Part shown: piece after piece, positions 22,324 through 31,099 of the stretch
Position numbering within the stretch: the first letter of the stretch is position 1
How the letters are laid out: every line of letters starts with the position of its first letter
Origin: Gautieria morchelliformis
Taxonomy: Eukaryota > Basidiomycota > Agaricomycetes > Gomphales > Gomphaceae
Length of the DNA stretch: 64,000 nt
Reading direction: 5' to 3'
Assembly: GCA_015179125.1 (NCBI GenBank)
Contig: WHVA01000064.1
Location: 124,001-188,000, forward strand
Translations under genes and position numbers: made by a program
The notes under the pieces: model-generated
What the model saw: only the letters and a program-made list of their open reading frames with translations
What the model was told of the DNA's origin: nothing
The model's database searches: none

Positions 22324-22840
22324 GGTATATGGTCTGCAGTATCCATCAACTTGCCGTATATTATATGGCCTTAGCCATATACGGACAGTGTGCATCTGTA
22401 CTGTGTCCTAATTTGACGAAAATGTGAAAACTTCCCCATCACATCTGGACTTCAAGCAGAGATGTCAGAGTTTAAATTGGGCTGACTCATCAAGCCATGG
22501 GGTGCTTCCTTACATTGAGACCCATCATGCTCCCTGTCCCAATTCTGGTGAATATCTGGATGATTACATAAGTGGCCAAAAAACGGTATTTTAGATTTAC
22601 TAGCCAGTAGACCGGTGCTTTGCATGGGGTTAGTTAAGGTTCACATCGCACAGTGGTAGTTAAGAGTATCACAGAATTATCTGGCAAAATGAAACTACCT
22701 ATTTTGTGTACATTAAATATGAAAATACATATTTAATTAGCCTTTAGAAAGACCTCTTTGTATACAACATTAGATGTTTTGTTCCCCTCCTCTAAAATAA
22801 CATGGACTCCACTCCAATTAGTGCCTCTTGATACTGCAAC
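22324..22840. other. Spacer between two solo LTRs
   Basis: AT-rich sequence with no open frame of note, lying between LTRs of two different families. Bases 22836-22840 (GCAAC) are the left target duplication of the next LTR. Confidence 0.5.
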
Positions 22841-23578
22841 TGTTATGACCATGCTGCTTGAGTAACAGCACCACTTCTGCACAACCTCTGACCCTCACCC
22901 GCAACCTCTGCAACCTCCAACCTTTGCCCCTTGTTCTTTCCTCATCATCTATGTCCCCCTTACTACTCCATTAATCAGACCCCTTGGACTCGACTCAAAG
23001 AACAGCAAGACCCTAAGTCCAAACATCAGGAGTCCCATTGTACCATTGTCACTTAGACTTACAATCCCCTTGTTCTTTGCCCATTGTTCTTTACCCTACC
23101 CTGCACCCCCTTGTAGTTTTTTTTTCCAGATTAGTTACTTACTCCGTTTATCATAGTTACTTCCGCTCACATTGGAATTGCTTACTTCCACCTCTTGACA
23201 TGTTGTCCCAGCTCTTTGTATAAAACCCAGTCATGTATGCTCTCTGTTTCGGCAATCAGATAATCAACTTTGATACTTGACTTCTTTGCATTGTCTCCTG
23301 TTCTTAGCACAGTGAGTACTTGCAAGAACTCTATGCCTCTGTCTTCCTATCTGTCTTCCAACTTCCGACTTCTGACCTCTGACTTCCAACTCAACTTCCA
23401 ACATTTCAACTTAGATCAATTCTTGAACCCTTATCTACCTCAGTTACAATAGTTCAACATCTTCTGACTTCCAACTTCTGATCTCTGAAATACTTAGGAC
23501 GATATTGGGGGGGCACAACATATACATTTGAGCCACCATCCTCTCAGATCTGATCTCCAGGATTTGCAATAGGTAACA
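22841..23578 (+). mobile_element. Solo LTR, 738 bp, with GCAAC target duplication
   Basis: Begins TGTTATGACC and ends AATAGGTAACA. GCAAC occurs at 22836-22840 and 23579-23583. It contains a TATA-like GTATAAAACCC (about 23219). It shares several blocks (GTATAAAACCC, TCTCCTGTTCTTAGCACAG, TAGGACGATA) with the solo LTR at 61659-62341, so both belong to one family. Confidence 0.85.
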
Positions 23579-24640
23579 GCAACATAAGACTGACCATGGG
23601 AAAATCTTGCATATCACAAGTCTATTCCTACCTTGCCAAGAGACTGCCCTTGGACTTGTTGATAGTCATGGCAAAGGCCAGTCTGATAGGAAACTGGCAA
23701 TGCTGGAGCTCAAATGGCAATTGGTCTGAGGTGGGTGGCACTGTATGTAAATCAGTAGGGATCTTAGAACCTTGCATCACAAGGGCAAGCAGAACTCGAC
23801 CAATATGTGGTTATTCCATATGCTACGTAGTGACCATGTAAGGTAAGATGATCTGGGGAACCGTGGCATGGTTCCCATGCAAGAACTATACAGTGGATCC
23901 ACAGGGATCCACTGGCATTGACTAATCCATCCAGTAGCATGCATTGCCTTAAGGGCGATGTGGGTAAATAGGGTATTTACACAAGGGGAGGGGTGTACCC
24001 ACAGGAGAGAGTTAGCGAGTGAGAGGGGATTGAATGAGGCTAGAAAGAAATAATGAAAATGAAAAATAACACGTCGATCCTACAGACAGCGTGGACAGTG
24101 TCCTCCCCGAATTGGCTGCTCAGATGTCAGATCGCCATCCTGTTCTCAGTGCTCAGGAAGATGTTCTGACGTACTCGATCACATCAAATACAGATTCCTC
24201 GTCACTGGATGACCCTTACTGCCAAGGTGGTCCCATTGGGGAAATTGGAGTCCGAGGCATGATTCCCTACAGCCGCGTACTTCACCATGGTGTTACCCCA
24301 TACCGGTGATGGATTTGGGCACCTGTGCACCACATTGTTCCTATAAATTCCAGCGTATTGGTGTCCATTCACATGAACACCATAATGCGCCGAGAAGCAT
24401 GAAGCGGACATACAAACAGACAAACTGCCGATTGGTGTAACTTTGCTTGCACGCCAACAAACACAGCCTTTAGCATTGCATCGAGGGTACATCAACAACG
24501 GTCAAGATACAAAGCCAGAGCAGACAAAGATACGGTCAAGAAACGGTCAAGAAAAAGGCCAAAACAAGAAAGAGACTCAGACTGAGACAAAGACAAAATA
24601 CTGAAACACTACAGGACACTTGACTTTACATCAGAAAACA
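23579..24640. other. No supported gene; one short perfect inverted repeat
   Basis: CAGTGGATCC at 23891-23900 and GGATCCACTG at 23905-23914 form a 10-bp hairpin with a 4-nt loop. Open frames such as 24091-24309 have no family features. Confidence 0.4.
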
Positions 24641-24991
24641 CTATCTGGATTCGGGCGGTACGGCATTGGACGACGAAGAACGGTCACGCAGGTGGGCTGG
24701 CGTAGTAGGTAAAGCCACACCTTGCGAGATGGTGCCTGGGTCCACAGCTGCCTCTAATTTTGAGGGTTCGCCCAACATCGGGGTAGCGAACTGAGCTGAC
24801 CCCTCCAGGATGTCATGTGGGTTGGAAGGCATGGTAGGGATCAGCGGGAAGGGGAGGAGAGAACGAGGCATATAGGAAGGGGTGGGGGTGGGAGGCTGTA
24901 AGAGTTGCTCATCTCGTGAGCTGCCAGTAACACCGTTAAGCGGAGATATAGGGCGGGCTGAGAAGAGTCGTGTCACTAAGTCAGATTCCAT
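24641..24991 (-). pseudogene. Rearranged partial copy of the neighbouring SAP-domain gene
   Basis: The frame opens with MESDLVTRLFSARPISPLNG, matching MESDIATRLSSAHRIAPING of the SAP gene (27540). It then jumps to a segment like the C-terminal exon (PTMPSNPHDILEGSAQFATP against PTTPSNGQDIPERSAQFGTP, and AVPPES). It is therefore a scrambled duplicate in which the middle exons are missing. It ends ESR at 24641. Confidence 0.75.
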
Positions 24992-25009
24992 CGTTGTCGG
25001 GTAGATAAG

Positions 25010-25445
25010 ACCGATAATACCGTTGTCTGTGTTGGTGCGCTTGGGGTTTTGACCCGATAAACACTACGGATCCAGCCCCCTCGGCTACCAATAAGAAAAG
25101 CGTCAGCTATATTCCACTGGTGTGGGGAAGATGAGACCGTACCTGTGTCTGTGTTGGTGCGCTTGGGGTTTTGACCCGATAAACACTACGGATCCAGCCC
25201 CCTCGGCTACCAATAAGAAAAGCGTCAGCTATATTCCACTAGTGTGGGGTAGATGAGACCGTACCTGTGTCTGTGTTCGTGCGCTTGGGGTTTTGATCCG
25301 ATAAAACACTACGGATCCAGCCCCCTCGGCTACCGATAAGAAAAGCGTCATCTAATATTCCACTCGTGTGGGGTAGATGAGAGCGATAATACCTGTGTCT
25401 GTGTTGGTGCGCTTGGGGTTGAGACCCGATAAATAGTGCCAAACC
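25010..25445 (-). repeat. Tandem array of an exon-plus-intron unit (about 122 bp period)
   Basis: Copies are anchored by GTCTGTGTT at 25025, 25147, 25269 and 25397 (periods 122, 122 and 128 bp). On the minus strand each full copy has a 3' splice site (TTATTGGTAG), a 64-nt exon-like block ending CACCAACACAGACACAG, and a donor GTACGG, that is, a complete exon with its introns. The unit resembles the exon of the SAP gene at 27588-27620 (GCCAACACAGACAAAG and GTACTATCG). It lies between that gene's 3' end and its scrambled partial copy. Confidence 0.7.
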
Positions 25446-25448
25446 GCA

Positions 25449-28128
25449 TTACCGCGGGATAGCCTTTCCCCAATCATGTCGACCGACATCCCTCCCGTAA
25501 TCCCCAAACCTAGTATGACCAGCAAGCTCTGTCCCGTAAAGGGTTCTCAGCGGGGGCGGAGAACGGGCGATCCCATCCTCATCCACCTCGGGCCTGCCGG
25601 GCTCCGTGCTCTCCTCTTCCACTGTCGGCAGCCTCGGGGAACCCTGCAAGGAGAGCGAGAGTCCACGGGCCGGGGTTATAGCCGTGCGATGTCTGGAACC
25701 AGAACCCCGCTGAGGCGTGGAGAAGGGATCATACGTGTCGTTACGTTCCCTACGGCCACCGGCACGGGAGGTGGTGCTCCCTGGGGATTCGGGTGGTACG
25801 GCATTGAACGACGGTAGACGGTCACGAATGTGGGTGGGCGTTCGAGGTAAAGGCACCCCTTGCGAGATGGTGCCTGGGCTCCCAGCTGCCTCTAATTTCC
25901 AGGGTGAGCCCACCACCGGGGTACCGAACTGAGCTGACCGCTCCGGGATGTCCTGTCCGTTGGAAGGCGTGGTAGGGACCAGCGGGATGGGGAGGAAAGA
26001 ATGCTGCTCATAGTGAGCAGGCGGCGGCAGGGCATCGAAAAACCACTGGTACCGCGTAGGGCCCACCGAGTCACGGGGGTTCCTCGTGTTGGAGGACGGG
26101 CCCGCATCTGCTCGTCTGGGTGGCGGAGTGCATGGCGCACCCTCAGCAGGCGTCATCGCTCGGGTATTCGAAGGTCCAGCGATGTTGGTCGGTGTCGATG
26201 TGCCAGCCCTTGGCATGGCCAAATCGTCACCTTCCAGGCGGAGGTACACATCGGCATCACCCGTTCTCGCAAGCGGCGGGGGAGCTTGGCTGCCAGCGGT
26301 GAAAAATCCCGCAGGCGATTTCGACCGATGCTGTGGCGTAGACGTTGACCACGGACCGTCGGGCCCTGGCCTCATCAAAGGATATGCCCCTGCGTCCTCT
26401 TCAGGGTCGAGATCAAGCCGACGTCGCTTTCTCAAAGGCTTAGTCATACGATCGGCGGCTGCGAGGTCACCCCCCTCGTGCTCTTGCGCGGCATCTCCCG
26501 TCGCGCTGACATCAGGCGTATCCACAAGCCCGCGTGTGCGCTTCCCAAGGATAGGCTGCGACGGTGAAGGGTCCGTGAGCTCGGCGGGGTCAATCACTTT
26601 GGCCCTGGCAAAATCACGACAGTTAGTAATGCCCGCCGGGTGACAGCGGAAACAACTCACGGAGCAGCCACGCCAGACCCCCCAGCGGCTCCGGGGATTG
26701 CATTCGTTTGTGAATCATCCCAAGTGCTCGTGTCGAATTCCGAGGGAAAAGGTGGAAGCTCGCTACACGGTGACGACTGGCTGTCGGGCCCTGGCCTAAC
26801 CAAAGGAGATGGCCCTGCGTCCTCTTCAGGGTTGATATCAAGCCGACGTCGCTTTCTCAAGGGCCTAGTCGCACGATCGGCGGCTGCGAGGTCACCCCCC
26901 TCGTGCAGTTGCTCGCCGTCTTCCATAACGCTCACATCAGGCGTATCCACAAGGGGGCGTGTGCGCTTGCCCAGTGTAGGCCGCGATGGTGACGGATTAG
27001 GCAGCTCACAGGCATCAATAACTTTGGCTCTGGCAAAAGCACGACAGTTAGTAATGGCCGCCGTGTGGTAGCGGAAACAACTCACGGAACAGCCACGCCA
27101 GAGGCGGCAACGACTTGGGGGTTTGCATCTGTCTCGCCATCCTTCCCATGGTCACTCGTGTCGTTGTCTTCGGGAGGATGACTAATCTCGATGGCCATGG
27201 AGGGGTCCCGGGCCTCCTCGCGATTAAGCAGCATCGTCTCGAGTTCACTGATACTATGCTTCAAATTTCCATTCTCCACCGCCATCTCTTTCGCTTGTAT
27301 CTCCAGGCGAGCGACTCGAGCCTGCAATTCTGCATGAGACACATCCGCCTGGGATTTCTGAACTTTGGCCTCGTCCTCGAGCTGAGTGATCCGTGACTGA
27401 ATTGCAGCGAGTTGGGCGGAGGGAGTTGCGTAGGACGGGTGGGAACCGGTGGGGGTGTGAACCTGTAGGCGCGGCTCATCTCGTGACCCGCGAGCAACAC
27501 CGTTAATCGGAGCAATACGGTGGGCTGAGGAGAGTCGCGTCGCTATGTCAGATTCCATTGTTGTCGGGTAGATGCGATCGATAGTACCTTTGTCTGTGTT
27601 GGCGTGCTCGGCGGCCTCGTCTACCAATAAAAAAAGCGTCAGCTTATGTCGAGGTAGAGCTTGCCGTCAACGTACCTGTTTCCTCGGTGATGTGCTCTTC
27701 CTGCAGTGTGGCACTGGCTCTAGTCCGGCGTCCTGTGCTACGCGTGATGGCCTTGCTCACGTTCCTGGCCCCCCTGGCACGCGCCAGGACCGGTACGGAG
27801 GCGACACGGCCTTTGGGGGGTGGCTGGGAGGCGACACGCTCCGATGCTGCACGAAGCGGGCGCGGAACGTCCTTCCCACTGGGAATAGGATGAGCGGATG
27901 CGTCGTTAAAGGATAACACGAAGATTAGCTTACTTCACGAGGTCACAAAGAGCGTTGATCATGTCATCGGTTTTCATGTTGGCCTTGATGTTATTGTCCT
28001 AGAAGGTATATCACGGTTCAGGACGATGATCCTGTTGCACAAGAGAAATCGACGTCTACCTTGCATAGTGTCTGGATCTGCATCCGCGACAGCGACTGGA
28101 GGTTTTTACGGTCGGGTATTTGATTCAT
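25449..28128 (-). CDS. SAP-domain, coiled-coil nuclear protein with internally duplicated exons
   Basis: The start is the ATG at 28128. The first two exons (28060-28128 and 27934-27998) encode a SAP motif, LQSLSRMQIQTLCK then NNIKANMKTDDMINALCDLV, a DNA/chromatin-binding fold. Exon 3 (27676-27878) is basic (TRSTGRRTRASATLQ). The exon 4/5 region has a coiled coil (AQLAAIQSRITQLEDEAKVQ and what follows, 27300-27430). Exon 6 (26661-27029) and the start of exon 7 (25449-26604) are repeats of each other: both open AKVID, contain GKRTR, LVDTPDVS and EGGDLAAADR, and carry the basic PLRKRRRLD nuclear signal. The introns before them are also near-identical. The last exon is Pro/Ser-rich and ends GKAIPR. 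This domain order belongs to a common Agaricomycete family without known function. Confidence 0.75.
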
Positions 28129-28420
28129 CGTAGTAGCTGGGGGGCTGTTGATGGTAAGAGGTGGTGGAGGTTTCGACTAGCAAGCGTTTCGATGTGTGTC
28201 TTGTTCGACACGGTGGAGCGTTGGTGGTGATGGTGGTGGTTGAAAGACAAGAGTCGAAACAAAGGCGAACAGTCACGTGAGCCTATTTAAACATCAAACA
28301 ATTGTTGCAACTCCGCTGACATCGGTTACTGTAAGAAGAATGATTGGTTCTCCTCATAAAATGTTACTTTTATCCGCGTATTGTCCACTCTCTTTTTCTG
28401 AATTTTAAACGTACAACTAG
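28129..28420. other. Probable promoter region of the SAP gene
   Basis: Sequence upstream of the minus-strand start codon. The only core-promoter-like motif is TTTAAATAGG (minus strand, near 28277). A GGTGGTGATGG-type purine/T tract at 28200-28250 is low-complexity. Confidence 0.35.
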
Positions 28421-28631
28421 GAGGTACAGCAGAAAGTTGTGGATGTGCCCCGCTAATTTTCATTTCAGGCCGTTACTACAGTAAAACGTAACAGCGATCT
28501 GTACCGGATTAGCGTTTGGGAGCCATCGAGGTACAGCAGAAAGTTGTGGATGTGTCCCGCCAATTTTCATTTCAGGCCGTTACAGTAAAACGTAACAGCG
28601 ATCCGTACCGGATTAGCGTTTGCCAGCCATC
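28421..28631. repeat. Two-copy tandem repeat, about 106 bp per unit
   Basis: 28421-28527 and 28528-28631 are near-identical. Both start GAGGTACAGCAGAAAGTTGT and contain GTAAAACGTAACAGCGAT; they differ by a few substitutions and a small indel. Non-coding. Confidence 0.85.
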
Positions 28632-29619
28632 GTCTTGGTTCCCTCCAGAAAGTGAGCAAGTACAAGTTCACACTGTAAATTAATGATCCAGTGACGCAGT
28701 GATACTTTCGAGGAGTGCTCCCTAATAATGTACCATTCGGTATGGCCATTGTCTTTCTTTCGAGGCCTGGTCTAGTATAGTGAACCACGAACCAACATGC
28801 TCCCAGCTAACGGGATCTGCCTTTGATCGCCCATGTTCGGCCGAATTTTCCGCGCTTTCAGGTACAATTAATCTTGGGGATCAAATTTATCTGGAAGCCT
28901 GTTGCTTTCCTTTGTGATCCCGGCAATCTCCACGTACGCGATATCGCACTTCTACATTTCTGCCGGCACTGTGACTTCAATCCCTATCAGCGCCACGGTT
29001 CCAATCCACAGTGTAAGACCTTATTAGAGGTATATTGGTTTGATTTATAGTCGGACGGCTTCGTTATCGACATCCTGCCATTTCGTGTTGAACATTGAGT
29101 TACGAAAGTGCGCCCCTTTTACCAATAATCCAAGCCATGCCGTATCCTCGTGTTGTCCAAGTTGCGCAGGTCGCGGCCCACCTCCAGGGCCAGAGGAACC
29201 CCAGGTGGGGAAGCACTCATTAGAACTCATCGAGCGTTGGAATCTCATCAATCTGCATTCATCTGAATAGAATACTGGAGAGTGCCATGTAACGGCTTTT
29301 GTCCTGGTAGATGTTTGATGTTCGTGTAGCGGCCACAATAGGTGATATGCGTCCGGTCTTGCGCCCAGTAAAGCCATGTTCATGACTGGCGGCCTTCATC
29401 TCATCTCGCCTCGTCACGCCTCCGATCCTCGGCATCAGGGTATTATTTCAACAGTCAATTGCAACGTGTCTGTGTGCCATCCAAGCGGAGCCTTCTATTG
29501 TTGGCCTGATCCGTACTCGCTTGGAGTTTCGCCCACAATTCTGTGCGCTGTTTCCACACCGCGTGTTGATCTATCTATGCTCAGAAACCTTTGGACGCTC
29601 CGATCATACTCCAGACAGT
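28632..29619. other. No supported gene
   Basis: A minus-strand frame at 29045-29383 and overlapping plus-strand frames show no family features. The last five bases before the next element (29620-29624, GATAG) are its target duplication. Confidence 0.35.
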
Positions 29620-29624
29620 GATAG

Positions 29625-29799
29625 TGTTGCTGCAGTAACGTGACGCAGTACATCACGTGATCGTATCGATATGGTGTCTGAGTTCGAAGAAGGAACTATA
29701 CATTTTCCTTCTTCGAACTCAGGTGAGACCCTCCAAGATTTACTTGTACTCAGACTAAACTATACATTTTCCTTCTTCGAACTCAGCTTAATTGTATCA
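29625..29799 (+). repeat. 5' LTR of the Copia element
   Basis: 175 bp. It contains a 17-bp perfect inverted repeat (29678-29694 with 29706-29722, arms CTGAGTTCGAAGAAGGA and complement) and a second direct copy of the right arm plus its ACTATACATTT leader at about 29758-29786. Confidence 0.9.
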
Positions 29800-29813
29800 G
29801 GTTATGGGCCCCG
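29800..29813 (+). promoter_or_regulatory. Primer-binding site complementary to the initiator tRNA anticodon arm
   Basis: GGTTATGGGCCCCG follows the 5' LTR directly. The complement contains GGGCCCATAACC, that is, a CAT anticodon flanked by a GC stem, as in initiator tRNA-Met. Drosophila copia uses an almost identical site primed by a cleaved half of initiator tRNA-Met. The same 13-mer follows the LTR of the unrelated Copia remnant at 37566. Confidence 0.75.
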
Positions 29814-29878
29814 TGCCTTGATCGAAGGAGAAGAGCATCATTGCGTGTCTAAACCGAGGAAAGAGATTCCAAAACACA

Positions 29879-31099
29879 ATGTCCGGCTCAGAAGCCGAAA
29901 ACAGCGCGAGAGGCATAAAGCTCACAAGCTCCAACTACAACACATGGATAGTTGTGATGCAAGGGAAGCTAATGACCATCAACGCGTGGCGAATAATCAC
30001 CGAGGACTCGAAAATGCCAACGGACGCAGCGCAGATAGAAAAGTGGCAGCTGAAAAGGGAAGAAGCGGCGGGCATCATACTGAAATCTCTAAATCCTACG
30101 CAGTACGTCCATATCGAAGGAGTTATGGACGATCCCGTCGAGATGTGGAAGAGATTGAGGGCCGCACACCGATCCCAAATCGCAAACAGCCGTTTCCATG
30201 CCATGCATAAATTACTGAGCGTACACAAGGAAGACGAAGAATCCCTCACAGACTACATCACCCGCATAAACTCGGCCACTAACGACCTCATTGCGCTCGC
30301 ACCGAGCACGCTCACTACCCAAAACATTATCGATGAAATCGGGATACACGCAGCGATCGCGGGACTTGATCACGTCGAATACGGCGCCTTCACCTCATCC
30401 ATTCTCCTCCTCAGTACCCTTGATCGTGCGACTATCGCCACGGCCTTTCGAAACGAGGACCTAAAACGCCAGACCTCCTTGAGCTCATCAACAGCAGCAC
30501 TATCAGTGGCCTCAAAGAAGAGGAACAACACCACAACTTGCGCTGTCTGCAAGAAGAGAGGTCACACGGCGGATCAATGCTGGATCGCGCATCCAGAACT
30601 GCGACCAGCACGCCGAGGTGAAGCGAATCGAAAAGAGATGGGTGCGAATCAAGCAATGGTGCCTATTCAGAACGAAGCCACGCAGGAGCTCGCTGGAAAC
30701 GCAAGTCTACGACCCTCGTCACCTTCCTACACAGGCAGCGACACTGACCTACGTTGGAACACAGATACAGGGGCCACAAGCCATATGACGCCCCATCGTC
30801 ATTGGCTCCGAGACTATGAAGTTTACCGAGTACCCATCCGGTTAGCGACAAACGAGGTCGTATATTCGGCAGGAAGGGGCAAAGTCTTGTTTATTCCCAA
30901 AATAGACGGGAAATTAGCACACAATGTTATTTTCTCCCAAGTCTTGCACGTACCAGCACTCCAGAATAATTTACTCGCAGTCCTCCATCTAACTACCCAT
31001 CACGGATTCTCAGTCAACATCGTGAAAAATCGCATATCATTGCCCAAGACGGAAAACTGCGTTTCTGCGCTACCGTGCAGAACGGGATGGGATTCCTAA
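29879..31099 (+). CDS. Copia Gag-protease
   Basis: Starts at ATG 29879 (MSGSEAENSARGIKLTSSNY). The UBN2-type Gag domain includes YNTWIVVMQGKLMTINAWRI, DDPVEMWKRLRAAHRSQIAN and SFHAM-like motifs. It is followed by the CCHC knuckle CAVCKKRGHTADQC (about residue 221) and the aspartic protease with WNTDTGATSHMT (about residue 297) and FSQVLHVPALQNNLLAVLHL. The frame continues about 25 codons past the homologous region and stops at 31099. The true continuation is in the -1 frame from about 31030 (SHIIAQDGKLRFCATVQNG). The reading is normally one long polyprotein in Copia elements. Confidence 0.85.
   Translation: MSGSEAENSARGIKLTSSNYNTWIVVMQGKLMTINAWRIITEDSKMPTDAAQIEKWQLKREEAAGIILKSLNPTQYVHIEGVMDDPVEMWKRLRAAHRSQIANSRFHAMHKLLSVHKEDEESLTDYITRINSATNDLIALAPSTLTTQNIIDEIGIHAAIAGLDHVEYGAFTSSILLLSTLDRATIATAFRNEDLKRQTSLSSSTAALSVASKKRNNTTTCAVCKKRGHTADQCWIAHPELRPARRGEANRKEMGANQAMVPIQNEATQELAGNASLRPSSPSYTGSDTDLRWNTDTGATSHMTPHRHWLRDYEVYRVPIRLATNEVVYSAGRGKVLFIPKIDGKLAHNVIFSQVLHVPALQNNLLAVLHLTTHHGFSVNIVKNRISLPKTENCVSALPCRTGWDS

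Noticed and set aside
25010..25445. Treating the 122-bp array as a simple non-coding minisatellite
   Set aside because: Each unit has correctly placed splice signals and matches an exon of the adjacent gene.
26086..26643. Plus-strand frames of up to 185 codons opposite the SAP gene
   Set aside because: Shadow of the GC-rich last exon; splice sites, SAP motif and duplicated exons all support the minus strand.
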